64,000 bases of DNA from Bactrocera neohumeralis (GCF_024586455.1 NC_065919.1:15618017-15682016), one strand, 5' to 3'; counted from the stretch's first letter, positions 25,901 to 39,300 are shown. A program made the numbers and translations. Notes: a model not told the origin generated them from the letters alone.

Positions 25901-27507
25901 CGAAGTTCGAAAATCGGAATTGCGAAAAGAAGAAACGACTGGCGCGCTATTGTTATCTCGGCTATAACCGCGTAAGCAGTATCTACGCCATTGACGAAGG
26001 AGAAGAAGATATGCCATACATTGACCGATATTTTCGGTCAAAAGTCAACTATAGATACTGGGGTTCACATATTCGGTACCTAGGGCTTGAACAGTTTTGA
26101 TTGGATTTGGACAATTTTTGGTCATAAGGTGGCATACTTTAAAGGCATTAATCGCACAAAGCTTTGTACCGTTTTATTAATTGAAATTTGTGCTATATGA
26201 GATGTAGCGTGGTTTTAGTCCGTAAGCTCCCATTTTCGCACTATGTGAGATAGGAATGAGAGAATAATGCCACTGACTGACTGAATGCCAATTTAGTTGA
26301 AATCGGTCGCGCGGGTCCCGAGATATGTGATTTCACCGAAAAGTGGGCGGTGCCATGTCCATCTACGGACGGACAGATAGACAATCACCAATCATTTATG
26401 TAAACATAACCATATACTTACATATGCATATATGTATATATCTCAATTAGTTTTAGGTGATACATACAACCGTTAGGTGAACAAAACTATTATACTCTGT
26501 AGCTCTGTATCGATTTCTTTAGATGTCGAAGCTTTACGAAATCGGCTGGTTGATGTATTATATTAAATTACTCCAAAAATATTGTCCATAATATTTTTGT
26601 GGTAACAGTCGGTACAAGAAACAGTCAATCATGTCTCCACATATGTATGTATATACAATTCATACACAAACTTGTATAGTTGTTGTCTCACTCTATCCTT
26701 TTGTGAATGGTAACAATTTTAACAGGAGAATAGAGAGCTAACAGACATATGGTTGTATTCTCTTCAGTCAAAATATTGTAATATTATAAATTTATATTAA
26801 TCAAAGTTATAAAATTTCGCAGGCAACTTCACTTGCCTGGCCATTGTTTTCAATCTGCGTCGACGCCTCGGCTATCATCTCTTTCATACGTGAGTGCCGC
26901 CACGTTAAATGAAATTTTATTTTCGCTTCTTTTACGCGCTTTTTTCCCTCTTTGACAGCTATATTCCGTCGGCGCTGATCGTGGTCATGTCGTGGATTTC
27001 CTTCTGGATCAAACCCGAAGCTATACCGGCTCGTGTTACGCTCGGCGTCACATCGCTACTCACACTCGCCACACAGAATACCCAATCACAACAATCGCTG
27101 CCGCCGGTGTCGTACGTCAAGGCCATCGATGTGTGGATGTCATCGTGTTCGGTATTTGTATTCCTATCGCTGATGGAATTTGCAGTGGTGAATAACTATA
27201 TGGGCCCGGTGGCGACGAAAGCCATGAAGGGCTATTCGGATGAGAATTTACACGATATCGGTGACATGAAGGTGAGAAAGGTGAAGTGCACTGATTTAAA
27301 TGTGTTGGAATGTTTTTGAAATTGTTCAATTTATGTTTTTTGTTGTTTTCTTATTAGAATCATCATCGCGAGTCGATAATTGAACCACAGTACGACACAT
27401 TCTGCCACGGACATGCCACAGCGATTTATATTGATAAATTCTCGCGTTTCTTTTTTCCATTTTCATTTTTTATACTGAACATTGTTTACTGGACAACCTT
27501 TCTCTAG
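22920..27507 (+). CDS. Cys-loop ligand-gated chloride channel subunit (pHCl / glycine-receptor-like)
   Basis: Eight exons: 22920-23032, 23775-23958, 24026-24252, 24338-24420, 24489-24623, 26823-26889, 26959-27271 and 27358-27507, giving 423 residues. A signal peptide is followed by the ligand-binding domain with the canonical Cys loop (C, 13 residues, C: CAMKFESYPHDTQIC) and a second Cys pair (DCTIEYSTGNFTC) as in GluCl/GlyR/HisCl/pHCl subunits. M1 begins HTYIPSALIVVMSW. M2 carries the anion-selectivity PAR motif (PARVTLGVTSLLTLATQ). M3 follows, then a short cytoplasmic loop, and M4 ends IVYWTTFL. The M3-M4 loop is short for the family. It resembles the insect CG12344/pHCl group, from memory only; ligand unknown. 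AATAAA lies 15 bp after the stop. Intron 5 (24624-26822) is swollen by transposons. Confidence 0.93.
25106..25868 (-). mobile_element. Internally deleted mariner element
   Basis: Inverted ends start CAGGGTTTGTC and match over about 28 bp with two mismatches. TA lies at 25104-25105 and 25869-25870. At 763 bp it is well short of the usual mariner length of about 1.3 kb. The transposase remains are on the minus strand, and the middle is missing. Confidence 0.9.
25178..25680 (-). pseudogene. Mariner transposase remnant, internally deleted and frameshifted
   Basis: The N-terminal piece (from ATG 25680) contains EERYAIKFCVKLDKSG. After a deletion the frame resumes with KGIVHHEFVP, then WKLHHDNAP (second catalytic Asp), and finally ETTEEIQAAFTSALKAIPE and the C-terminal RWQRCIDAEGAYFESF. 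These are hallmarks of mariner transposases. The segment between N-terminal and catalytic core is lost, and the pieces lie in more than one frame, so it cannot make active enzyme. End structures remain, so it could still be mobilised in trans. Confidence 0.88.
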
Positions 27508-27521
27508 TTGTTCGTGTTTAA

Positions 27522-27527
27522 AATAAA
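27522..27527 (+). terminator. Poly(A) signal of the chloride channel gene
   Basis: AATAAA 15 bp after the stop codon at 27505-27507. It would leave a very short 3' UTR; further AATAAA copies downstream could be used instead. Confidence 0.5.
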
Positions 27528-27654
27528 CGGAAAAAGTTGTTTTGTTTGTTGAAAATATGTATGTAGATTTGTATGGTGTTTGAGTATATAGCGTTGCTGT
27601 GCCAAGGTGAGATCCAGTACAACTCAATGAACCCATAGAAACTTTTTCTCTTAG

Positions 27655-27944
27655 TTATTATTCGTATATGTACAACAGGGTATTTTAAGTTTGCCACGAA
27701 GTTTGTAACACCCAGAAGGGAATGTCGAGAGGCCCTATAAAATATATATATAAATGATCGGCATAACGAACTGAGTCGATTTAGTCATAGTCTCTCAGTG
27801 TTTGAGTTATCGTTCGGAAACTTGTTGTTATTTTCTCCACAAGTAGCTGCTCAGTTATTGGAGTACTATTATATACAAATGTAACTGTCATACGAACTGA
27901 ACGATCGAAATCAATTTTTCTATGATTTTTTTTATTCAAGTTTT
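27655..27944 (+). repeat. Interspersed repeat copy (plus orientation)
   Basis: Blocks 'aagtttgccacgaagtttgt', 'aacacccagaagggaatgtc' and 'gatcggcataacgaactgag' are shared in order with 10380-10480 and 49125-49170. Sequence decay is moderate. The copy ends near a T-rich tract. Confidence 0.75.
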
Positions 27945-28270
27945 CGAAGTTAACGATTTTTTTTTTTATTTTTTTTATTGATAACTTTTTTAAAAAAAAA
28001 CGCATAATCTCATCGGTTCTTTATTTGAAACGTTAGATTGGTTCATGACATTTACTTTTTGAAGATAATTTCATTTAAATGTTGACCGCGGCTGCGTCTT
28101 AGGTGGTCCATTCGGAAAGTCCAATTTTGGGCAACTTTTTCGAGCATTTCGGCCGGAATAGCCCGAATTTCTTCGGAAATGTTGTCTCCAAAGCTGGAAT
28201 AGTTGCTGGCTTATTTCTGTAGACTTTAAACTTGACGTAGCCCCACAAAAAAACAAGCGAAGTTAACGAT
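27945..28270 (-). pseudogene. 5'-truncated, retroposed DDE-transposase fragment between direct repeats
   Basis: A 13-bp direct repeat, CGAAGTTAACGAT, occurs at 27945-27957 and 28258-28270. Between them the minus strand reads, from the right, the C-terminal part of a mariner/IS630-type transposase (FLWGYVKFKVYRNKP, then with one frameshift MDHLRRS and GQHLNEIIF), a stop, an AATAAA at about 28018-28025 and an A-rich tail. This is the layout expected for a processed transcript inserted by LINE machinery: target duplication, poly(A), 3' UTR and 5' truncation. It has no catalytic residues and is non-functional. Confidence 0.65.
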
Positions 28271-28506
28271 CTTTTTTTTTTTTTTTTTTTTATAAAATCT
28301 GTGTGTTGCAGTATCGGTGGCATAATATCGAGGCATACTGCCGAGTTGACAGTGCTCAGCGGCTTTCGTGGGAAGGTTTTTTATTAAAGCTCATTTCAAC
28401 AAAGTTTTGTCAGGAACATACATACATACAATATATCAACTAACGGAAATTATAGTTGGAAATCAAAAACTCGTAAGTAAGTACATTGTAGTCACCATAT
28501 TTTTAA

Positions 28507-29214
28507 GGGGCTACTCTCATGTGAACGCATACATTTTACCACTTTTTACGAATTTTTTTTTATGCGACAACAAAATTTAATCATTTTAATTTTTTAATAC
28601 ATATATTTTTATTTGTATTTTGAAATGTACAAAAAAAAAAAATTTTTTTTTCGTTTTTTACATTTTTAATATATTTTTTTTAAATCAAAGTAGTCCCCAA
28701 CAAAAAAAAAAGTAGTTCACTGGTCATAGTGATGCGGCTGTTCATGTTGTCTGAAATAAAAAAAATCGTCCCTACCAAATATAATCAATTTCATTAAAAA
28801 AAAAATGTCGAATTTCAAAAAAAAGTCACGAAAATCTTTTTTTTTCGTTAAAAATCGTTTAAAAAAATATGAAAATATTTTCGATAATAAACAATTCTGA
28901 TAGGGACGATAACTACATATAAACGAGTAGAAGAACATATGTAAATTTTAAAGCAATCGGTTGAATACTTTTTTTAGGACCATGAGTTTCAGAAAATGAT
29001 GATTCGTGAAAAATGCGTTTAAATCATAGCAGCTGCAGACTTGTCATGGCGCCTGGTAGACAGTCGCTTACGACACGTCGGCGACTATGAACTGTAACTT
29101 ATCAAATACTATGAATTTCGGTCTGAATGTTTCACAGCATATTTTCAATAGGTTTTATTGTCAAAATATAAAAAAGAAATCGATTTTTCGAAGTGATTAC
29201 ATGAGAATACCCCC
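28507..29214. mobile_element. 708-bp TTAA-flanked inverted-repeat element, non-coding
   Basis: The left end starts GGGGCTACTCTCATGTGAAC and the right end (reversed) GGGGGTATTCTCATGTAATC. They match at 16 of 20 positions. TTAA is present immediately outside each end (28503-28506 and 29215-29218), the target duplication used by piggyBac-type elements. The interior has T/A homopolymer runs and no protein-like frame. It is probably a non-autonomous derivative. Confidence 0.7.
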
Positions 29215-29218
29215 TTAA

Positions 29219-30301
29219 ATCATCAGTAAAAATTGTGGGTATGGAATTTCATAATTTTTTGCTTTTTTAAAGATAAAATAAAATAGTAGAAAAAAAAACA
29301 CTTATTATTTAACGATACATTTATACAATTTTATTAATTTTCATATTTTTTAAATTTTCTTGTTTATATGTATGGATTAGTGTTTCATCAATTGATCACA
29401 TTGAAAAAGTCTATTTATTATGTTATAAATTTAATTATATAATATTTATATGTATGTATGTATATGTATATTGTATTGCATATTCAAATATCTTTTGGTA
29501 CACTACGTATTATGTATACTTTATGCATGTATGTATGTGTATAATAATATATGAATGAATTCATTGTATATTTATAGTTCCTTTCTTTTGTGTATAGAAA
29601 AACAGTGATTCTTGAAATTAAATATATATGGTAACTCTGGTTATTGCAGTATATTATTTGTTTTATAGTAAAAACATCAATAACTATTATAATTATGAAT
29701 ATACTAAAGAATAACACATTATTAGTATACATATATTAATATACTATTACAAATACAAATGCAGTACGGTGCTAGTGCATAGAAGTAGCGTTTGCTTAAA
29801 TTCACGCCTAATAAGCCAGCAGTTGAAATCCATAAATACAAAATGCGCCACGCACAAAGCTGACAGAGCGTCGTTATGCGTGTTTTTGTATGTATATATG
29901 TATTTAGCTTATTTGATTTCTTTACTTGCACTAATGCTTATCAAATATGTTTGTCGTTGGTTGACATTATGTTGTATTGATGTATGTATAAACTTAATGT
30001 TTTATGCAAAATAATAGATAGAAAACAAATAAGAATAAATAAGACACAAAAGTAGTAAATACACACACACATAGCTTAAATATACACATTTAAACGCTAG
30101 TATTTATATATAAATACATATTGATAAGTTTAACGCTAAACACTTTCATAAAGCGTTGCGTTTTGATTTCCCTACCGTATTTTCTACTTTTTTCCACGCA
30201 ACTTAATAGCAGCTTACGTTATAGAACTAAAATAATACGTGCAAGAAACGGAATATCGTTGATGAGTACATTGCTAATGGGCGGGCTATGCTACATTTCA
30301 T
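29219..30301. other. AT-rich DNA, including 3' UTR of Sbf
   Basis: Lies downstream of the Sbf stop on the minus strand. It has (TATG)n microsatellites near 29450-29540 and no protein-like frame. Confidence 0.45.
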
Positions 30302-33300
30302 CTACTGTAAGCAGGCTTGAATTTTCTCAATCCATTCTTGTGCCAAATTCGCATTTACGGCATAGAAATTGTACGTGCGACGATTGGTCTTCAACTGTAA
30401 AAGAAGAGGGGAAGAGTGTATGCATTTCGTTGAATTGTTATGATTTATGCAACTGTAATACGGTATTTCATAAACTTACATCGAAGAAGCCCTTCTCGTC
30501 GATGCGTTTCGTGCCAATTTGTGCGGGCTGCGCCGGTGTCACCGATTGCACTTCAGCTAGTTCTGTTTGATGGTGTGGCGCATAATGCAGAAAACAACGA
30601 GAAAAAATAAATATTAAATATGTATACATACATACATATGTAGAAGTATGAATGTATGTATGTATTATTGCAGAAATTGCACTGAATATATTGTGAAATT
30701 TTATTTTTCCCTAATTTTATTTTGTGGTTTTATTTTAAGCGTTTAATAATGATAAGATAAAAATTTCGTTAAACACAATAATCGATGTGTTCAAAAGATA
30801 AAAATTTCGATTCTTTTAATACTCAACTGAGATCATTATATTCATACACAAACATAACTAAAAGAATATAATTCAATTCGATTGACAAATGTTTTTAAGA
30901 ACTGAATAGCAAAAAATGTCGAAAAAAAATATTTTCTAAAAATAGAAATATTGAGAAAAATGTATTCGAGTGGCAAAGCTAACAAAAAAAAAAAAATATA
31001 AAAAAAAAAATTAAAAAAAAAATAAAAATAAAAAAATATAAAAAAAAAAAATAAAAAAAAAAAAATATAAAAAAATAAAAATTAAAAATAAATACATATA
31101 AAAAAATGAAAAAAAAAATATAGAAGGAAAGTTTTTAGTTGAGAAATATTACAATATAAATTCTAAAAACAATAAAAAATATAATTTTCCAAATATTTAA
31201 AGCAATACCACAATAATATATAAAATAAAACTATTATACATATGTATAATATACTATTAAAAATATAAAATATTGAAAAAGGATGTTTAACAACAATTTT
31301 TTTTTCATACAAAAACTAGACATACAATATATTTATTCGAAAAACAATGCAAATTTTAATTAAGTTTGAAGTATCTAAAATAACGCACATACGATAAAAA
31401 GAGGTAATAAACTTACTATATTAATAAAAAATTATAACAAAAAACAATGACTGAATATAAAAAACTGAAAGCATAAAGAGGAAAGCTTAGTTAATTAAGA
31501 AGCTATCCAACCGAAAAAATTACAAAGATTGAAAACTTTCTTATATTAAAAGCAAAATCAAAAAAGGAAAAAAAAAATAGAACAACTTACCTATAACTCC
31601 TTTGCACTGCGAATCCTCACCGGAGTCATAATAGCGTAGTTGATGTTTTATAGAGTCCAAGACAAACCAACGCTGTTTCCAGCCTTTAAGAAGAGCACCG
31701 CGCTTATAAAGATGACTGCAAAGAGAAAGAAATTCAAATATGATTATGGAATTATCGAATAAAAAACTTAAAAGAGGAATAATTTAATATCAAAATAAAT
31801 GCGGCAGCTATTATTTAGCCTGCCTGCAACACAAAACCTGCAGCCACATGCAAATGAAACATAAATAAACTCAACTACTCAACTAACCCTTCATGCGTGC
31901 GATTCTCCGCCACATTGCTGCTGAACTGATTGTAGAAATGGTGACTGGAGGTGCGCGCTGTTGTGGCAGCACTCGATGCTATGCTTGCGGTGTCACCCTG
32001 CGAGATGTTCACATTCGGCGGCACCACACCGTCGACTGCTTTATATTTCGTGCAATTCTTCAGCGATATTTCGGTGCATTTCTCGTGATACGAATTACCA
32101 CAGTCCATGCAGCGGTAGCCCACTGGACCCCATAACAGCTTGGTGCAGTGATTGCAGTTCGTTGGTGTGGTGTATGGATGTTTCTCGAAACGATGCGGAT
32201 GAAAGTATTTATCCTGATAGCCACTTTGACGACCCTTCATCAAAATCTCTAACGTAGAGCGTTTGGGTGCCAATTTGCCCTGTGACTGTAAGAGAATGCT
32301 GCTAAGTGAGGATTTGCGTGTTAACTCCTCCATTGGTGGCACTTCCAATTGGTCCCACACTTGCAACCATTTCTGTGGTAAATAACCACGTTCGGTCTCC
32401 GCTTGACGCACATCACTCAGCAGACAAACGAATGCATTCGCATTGCTCTTCTCGATGTTATCATAACCAGCGCTAATAACAATGCGTTTGCCACGCAATT
32501 CAGATAAATCGATTTCATCATCGGCATTGGTGAGCTCCAGATCGTATGGTGGACCCTGTGCCAGTTCTTCGTTCGTGTAATATGCCCATAGATCGAGGGC
32601 GGGCACTGAACTCTGTGGACGCAGTACATCATCACGTACACAGTACATAAAATTGTAGAAGATTTGTGTCTTCGCGTGTTGCCGTTCGATATAGTCGAAT
32701 ATAGAGTGACCTATGCGATTGAAATTCACCGAAGATTGTGCTTTGCTGCGTACGTCCATGGGATAGACACCCTCGTCATCGGACCCCGTATTACCTGTGG
32801 GAATAATAACGTAAAGAATGTGAATATGTTTGCCAATCGAACATACACACAAAGCGTAAACTTATTACCCAATAGATGATGTTTGGTGCCCAGCGAACCA
32901 CGTTTATCCTCCACCGATGCGATACCTAAATCAAAACGTTCCACCTCGCAGTCAAAAAGAAAGGTGCGGAAACGACACGAAACCATATGGTAGGCCAAGA
33001 AGCGCACATAGAACTCGTTGAATTCAAATGCCATTGGAAACTGTCGTTGTATTTGGTAGACAGCGTCTAGAAATTGCAAAAAGGTCGGAGCAAATGCAAT
33101 ACTTGAATTACCATGGGTTGGCTTCAAATTGCTGCGATGCGCAAAACGATGTCCAAATGCTATCCAATCCTTTTCGATGAGCACGCGGAATCCCTCCATT
33201 GTGCGATAGTATGGGTCGAGGCAAAGTTGTGCAATTGATGATATTTGCGCGGTTATATCCCAGCCATCCTCTAGTGAGAGCATCACACTGGATTCCTGCA

Positions 33301-36300
33301 GATCCATTAGATCGACTACTGCACCGGAGAGTTGCAGAAGTGAAGAAATTTGCTGTAGCCACTCCGATTGCTCAACGCTTTTGGCGAATGTTTGGTCGGC
33401 ATCGTTGGTTGTATTCGAAGGCAGACAGGCGCGCATTAGCTTCTTGAAAGCGATACGCGATTGCCGGTAATCGGCATAGTCGACGGCTATGAACTCTGCA
33501 CAGAGATCTGCGTTGATGCCGGATTTCGTTTGAGATTTCTCACCTAAATGAATGCAAGGAAGACGGATATAGCGAGCAAGTGCGAAAGAAAATAAGAAGA
33601 AAAAAATACCTAAGACATAAAGCCGTAACTTTCGATATGCTGCTGCGGCCGCCGTCACCGATGAATTGTTCTTTATAGTATTCGATTTTGGTTTTAGTGA
33701 ATCGGTCCAATTATTCGATTTGGATTCGCTACAGCTACCTGAAATCGCCGACTTGTGTTTACGACTAACCTCGGGTGTCAACGAAGTATCTGCGCGATTG
33801 AGGTAGGCTGACTCATCGGTAGCGTTCAATAACAGTGAATTCATGGACAAATTCATGCCAGTCATTGTGTATTGCGCCAATGCTAGTGAGAGATTCTTTG
33901 GCATAGAGTCAATGAGCGCTGAAATATATTTATCTTGCTCGTGATAGTTGGCGACGTCATGTGACATCGTATTCGAGCCGGTGGAGTTTTTCAGCATACC
34001 TATTCATTTAGGATAATTAATATATACATATATATATACTATTACAATACAATTTTGAAACTTCATACTCACCGATCACTGATTTGCTATGTGGCAAAGC
34101 GCCTCTTATCAAGAGGGCGCCATTCCGATGCCGCCACGTGGCCACGGGTATGCGTTGACTTTTGTAGCATCGTCCAAGATGCAAAAGCGCTGCATCATTA
34201 ATTTGCACAGGCGCAACCAACAGCGCAGGATATGAACGACATAAACTGTAGTTGGCATTTACGGTGGTTATGCGGAAGCCGTTTTGTGCCTCGTCAAAGC
34301 CTAAACGCTTCCAATCGCGCACATAGCTACGTTCTCGCATGCGCTCCACATCTTTGGCGGTCAGTAAGCGTGGCATTGTGTCCGTATTCGTCTCGAACTC
34401 ATCATCTTCGAGTTCGTCGTCTAAAGAATGTGTGTCTATCGCCTCCGTTGAAGGACCGAGCGTATCAAAATCTAATGTCGAAGTAACTAATTTACGTTTG
34501 GCTGGCGTTTTTTGTTTGAATTTGCGTAAAATCGTTTTCTTAGCGAAACCCTTTAGTGTTGAGTATTTTTCTTTGGTTTTAGATGGTGCGGTGCCATGCA
34601 TGATGGTACCGTACGATTGGAAGGCAAAGTGCTCGAACTCATCGATCGGATGACGAGCCTTTGTGAGTATTTTACGAAAGGTTTCAATCATTTCCGGCGT
34701 CACTTCCGTATCGAAAGCGATTTTCATCAATTGGAAGGTGCTAGAACGCAACTGTAAACCCTCCGGCAGGGTTTGATCTAAATGCGAGAGATATAGTACT
34801 GAGATTTTCTTCTCCTTCAGCATTGAGGAGATGGGAAATGCGCGAATAATGGTCTGTTCGCAAGCGAGCGGATCACAGGGTGAGCCTAAAATGCAGTAAC
34901 ATTAAAAAGCAGTTAATTTTTTTTGCATAATAGTCCTATTTTAAATTCCACTTACCTTTGAACACAATACGATAATTTGTTAAGAACAATGCACCTTCGG
35001 CTGGTATCCAGCTTTGTGTGTCATCTTCTCGGCCGTCCGGCATGAGATAGCAACGCAAGTGATCTGTTACAATCTCTTCGCCTGGCAGCAGACATGGCGC
35101 TTGTATCTTTGGTTTTTGCACATGTGGATGCCTTTTAGATTCTAGATATACCGATTCCAGCGTTTCAATATGCATATGGACTACACCGGGCACCATATCA
35201 TGCAGATTGCGTATATGCTCAGACGTAACGCCACCCTCAGTACAAACGCGATCGATGAATCGTGAAACCATTTTGCCGACTGCACCGCCCACTTCCAGTG
35301 CATCGTTCTCCTCAAAGCCCTCGTCTGAATGTTCGCTTAAGCTGTGCGAGCCCATAATACTGAAATGAAAATGAGACGAAAAATTTGTTTAAAGATGAAA
35401 ACAAAACTGATCTATTGCGTTGACCGATGCGAAGCATTGTTTAGTTTAATTACGGAATTTCGCATTATAAATACTAGATATTGTTTGAATTCCTCTGAAA
35501 CATTTCTTTGTGCAAAGCATGTAAAATATTGTTAGTGAAAACTATTTCGGTGTATTCTATACATAAAAATAAGCGTTTAAAAGCGTTTTTCCTAATATTA
35601 TTTAAAATAATAAAAACAAAAAAAACTTTAATTTAATAATAATGTATTTTTTTTAAGAATCTGTCTTATATTTAAACTGCAATGCTTCAAAATTAGCAAC
35701 AAATTTTAAATTTAATTACTTTTTATAGAAAAATGTATTCAATAAGTCATTAATTTGAAAACCTGTCGAAGATATAAATCCGAAAATTCTCCTAAGAATG
35801 TAAGAAACACAGAATCTAACCTCAAATGTGATCGTTATATCGAAGCCGACAACAATCCATGCCAAATTTCGTGAAGATATCACGTTAAATAAAAAAGTTG
35901 AAAGGGCATGATTTTGATAGTTCAATTTGAACGGCAGCTATAAGTCAAAATGGCCCCTTTAGGCTGTTCCTACAAATAACCAGCTTCTTGTGAAGAAAAG
36001 GACGTGTGTAAAATCGATATGTATTTCAAAAACTGAATAACTACTTCGTGTAAATACAAACAGACGGACATAGCTAAATCGACTACTCGTCATGCAGATC
36101 ATTTATATACATAATATATATTTTATAGGGTTTACAATTATCTTACAAACTTAATATATCCTACTCAGTATATAAAAAAATTCATACAAGTACCAGTATA
36201 ACGTAAATTTTGTTAATTTCAAACGCGGAAGCAAAAACGTGCATTTTATATTAAAAAATTAATAAAAAAATAAGTGAAGATATAAATAAAAAGAATATGC

Positions 36301-39300
36301 AGGTGCTTACAACAAATAAGAACAAAATCGTACCTCAATCTAAGAAAAGTATTTGTTCTATAAATAAATGGAGAAAACTGATATTATAGTTTTTAGTCAA
36401 GTTCATAAAAATTTTAAATGTAAAAGTGTAAACAAATTCCAAGTAGAATAATATGCAAATTAACATTCGTATAATTTTTCAAGAATTCACGAAAATCTAG
36501 TTTTTACTTGTCTCGACCAGTGTCAAAATCTTGTATAGCAATTTCAATACATTTAACGAGTCAAAATAACAAAATAAAATGTGTAATAATCTAAGAAATA
36601 ACAGTAAATTAAGTTTTGATTTAAGAATTTTTAAAACATTAAAGAACCCGTTTTTAATACAACGAAAATAAATTAAATAACAATATTCAAATAATCACTG
36701 AAACTCACCTATTCGATACGCTTTGATTATCGTCTAAGCGAAAAGATTGCTTCGGCTTCGGTCCCACTGCATTCACATCAGGTGGTATTAGCAAGGACAC
36801 CATACGATTAGCATAGTGGATGGCTTGACTATAAAGCGTGGATTCTTCTGATTGCGCTAATTCCTAAAAAGTAATTTTAAACAAGAAATAAATCTCTGTA
36901 CAAAATAGGAAAATAAAGTTTTGTGCTAATTACGTTCTTTTTCTCCTCCTCCAGCGTTGGACTTTTACGCATTTGTTCGGCTGTTATCTCAAGCGCAGTT
37001 GGCTCTTCCAGCGGCACATCGTCTAATACGATATTGGACTCCTTATTATTCTCGATTTGTCGCCGTCGTTGCATGTACAAAGCTTTAATCTGTGTCTGAA
37101 CATCCTGATAGAAAGTAGACTCCCAGAATTGCAAGTTCTTCCATATGGGATGGTCCTGTATGCAGGTGTAGGCAAATTGTACTATACCCGTGGAAAGCTT
37201 GCGGCAAAAGATAGTGGACATCGGCAAGAGTGCCGCCGCAACGGTGTACTCATCAATACCCGTAGAATTTTGTATTGTTTTATTCATAAATCTGTCAGTA
37301 GTGATTAATGTTAATATCATATTTAATATACTATGTATATATTTTTGTATTTATAAATTTCAATTATATTTCGTTAAGAACTCACTTAATCACCAAGTCG
37401 AACTGTTGATGGTCGAGTATCGCTTTATTGCCATGCACATAGCCGAACAGTTCACGACAGAGTATTAGACGTGCATCACGGTGTTTGAGTGTGCGCATCA
37501 CAGCCGGCACAAGTTTACGCGCATCGGCGATTTTATTTTCAAAAATATAAGCGACACAAGTTTTTAGCACCTTCAAAGAAAAAACATATTTTTTTATCAT
37601 ATGTACTACTCATAGGGGGTAAATAATGTGCAAATACCTCGAGTCGGCGTGCAGAATTTAAGATGGCTGGGCGCACATCTAGCACCTCGGGTAAGCGCGG
37701 ACCCATCGGTATTATGCGCATTTGATTGCGCAATACCGTTAAACGATGCGAAATACAGTTCTTGCGCATGCCATCGTTTATAATCAGCTCAACTTTTTCG
37801 CTGCTAATACGTGGAAATGCTGGCTGGTGTATGCGATGGAAAGAGCCATCCGGCGGGCGGAGTACTTTCTGTGCGTAAACCTGTTGACTTGGACACTCGT
37901 TTTCGTATAGTGTTTTTCCCAACTCCTGTATGTGTATTGGAACCTGGAAAAAATTATTATCAAGCATTATGATTACTCTATGAAAATATTAATTCTATTT
38001 TGGCGATGTAATATTTATAATTATATTTGTAAAAATCCACTAACTTAAGGAGATGATCTGTTGATATTATATGGTGCATAGTACAAAAATTAATCGATAT
38101 CGTTATACATTTTTAGGCAACTTACTAAACTCTTATTTTGCGCCTCGCTCTTCAAAATCTCATTCATAGAGCTATATAATTCATCCCAAGCATCGGCAGA
38201 ACGCCACGGTGGTCCACGTTCATTCACGAAGGTGGTAAAGAACATGCTGTCCAAAACTCGAAATAAAAATTCACTTTCTATCAGATCACGTGCACCCAAA
38301 AAGCCGGCCTTGTGAAAAGTTATCACCGGTTTAGGATGTATGCGTATAATAGTTAGACATGAGCGGTATCTGCAGAAATAAACAGCAATAAAAAATATTA
38401 AATTTTCTTTTTTTTAGTAAAGACATGCATATTCTATTTTTACCCTTGCAGCAGTTGTGCAAAGAGGCGCATGAAAATAGCACGCAATTCCTTATCTATT
38501 ATTGCATCGGACTTAGGATAATTAGTTGGTTTTTCGAGCGACGGAAATGCCAAATCAGCCTGTGAAAGATGCGGAAATAGAATCATCGTAAGCAGCTCTT
38601 GAGTCTGTTCCCACAGTGGTGATGGCAGTATGGGCACTGGTGGTGACAGTGATTCTGGTATCGTCACCATGCCACCGTCTAGGTCTACGACTATAACATC
38701 CAGCAGATCGGTGATTTCGCTGACTAATGAACTGTGTATGCCCATTATAAAGGGGGTGGGTGTGGAGAGAACTTCGGTTAACGGTGCTGGCAATATCGGA
38801 ATGTACACATGTGTGTACCTACATTGAAGAAAGTATTAAGAATTATGTGCTATATTAAAGCATATTGTTTACATAGAATGATATATTGAAAATAAATACA
38901 GACAGGTAAATTGAAAGAACTCATATCGAATTTGTTTACCTGAATGGATACATCAATGATACCAGAGCCTTGCAGCTTTCAGTCAGATGTGAATAGCTTT
39001 TTGAATGGAATAGAATTTTATTCTCCGTCATAACCGCGCACAGCAGTATAAGTACATTTTTAATACCTAACCGCCACATTATATATTTTAGCAGAGCAGA
39101 TACCCGACACCAGTGATTCCATATGTTAAAACGGTGGATGTTGTGGTTAAGCGGTGAAAATATCACATTTTTCGATGGATTGCATTGAAATGCGTCATAT
39201 TGAAAATAATAATATTAATTATTAAGAATGAATTATAAAATTTAGCACACAAGCAAGCACATACATATACATACATATATGTTTGTGTTCGTTTTAGTAT

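Larger units (their letters stand above)
24890..26520. repeat. Older interspersed repeat in channel intron 5, split by a mariner
   Basis: The left part (about 24900-25105) starts with a word near 'gagctaagttcggtagtaat' and 'atcgaac'. The right part (25869-26520) continues with 'ttggtcgatatatgcggtat' and ends with 'aactattatactctgtag'. Similar words bound a repeat common in higher-fly genomes. The mariner at 25106-25868 interrupts it. No intact gene is seen. Confidence 0.6.

Noticed and set aside
32726..33997. Single long Sbf frame read without the 66-bp intron
   Set aside because: It is open throughout, but clear GT-AG borders, the upstream and downstream phase and the family sequence favour splicing at 33609/33544.
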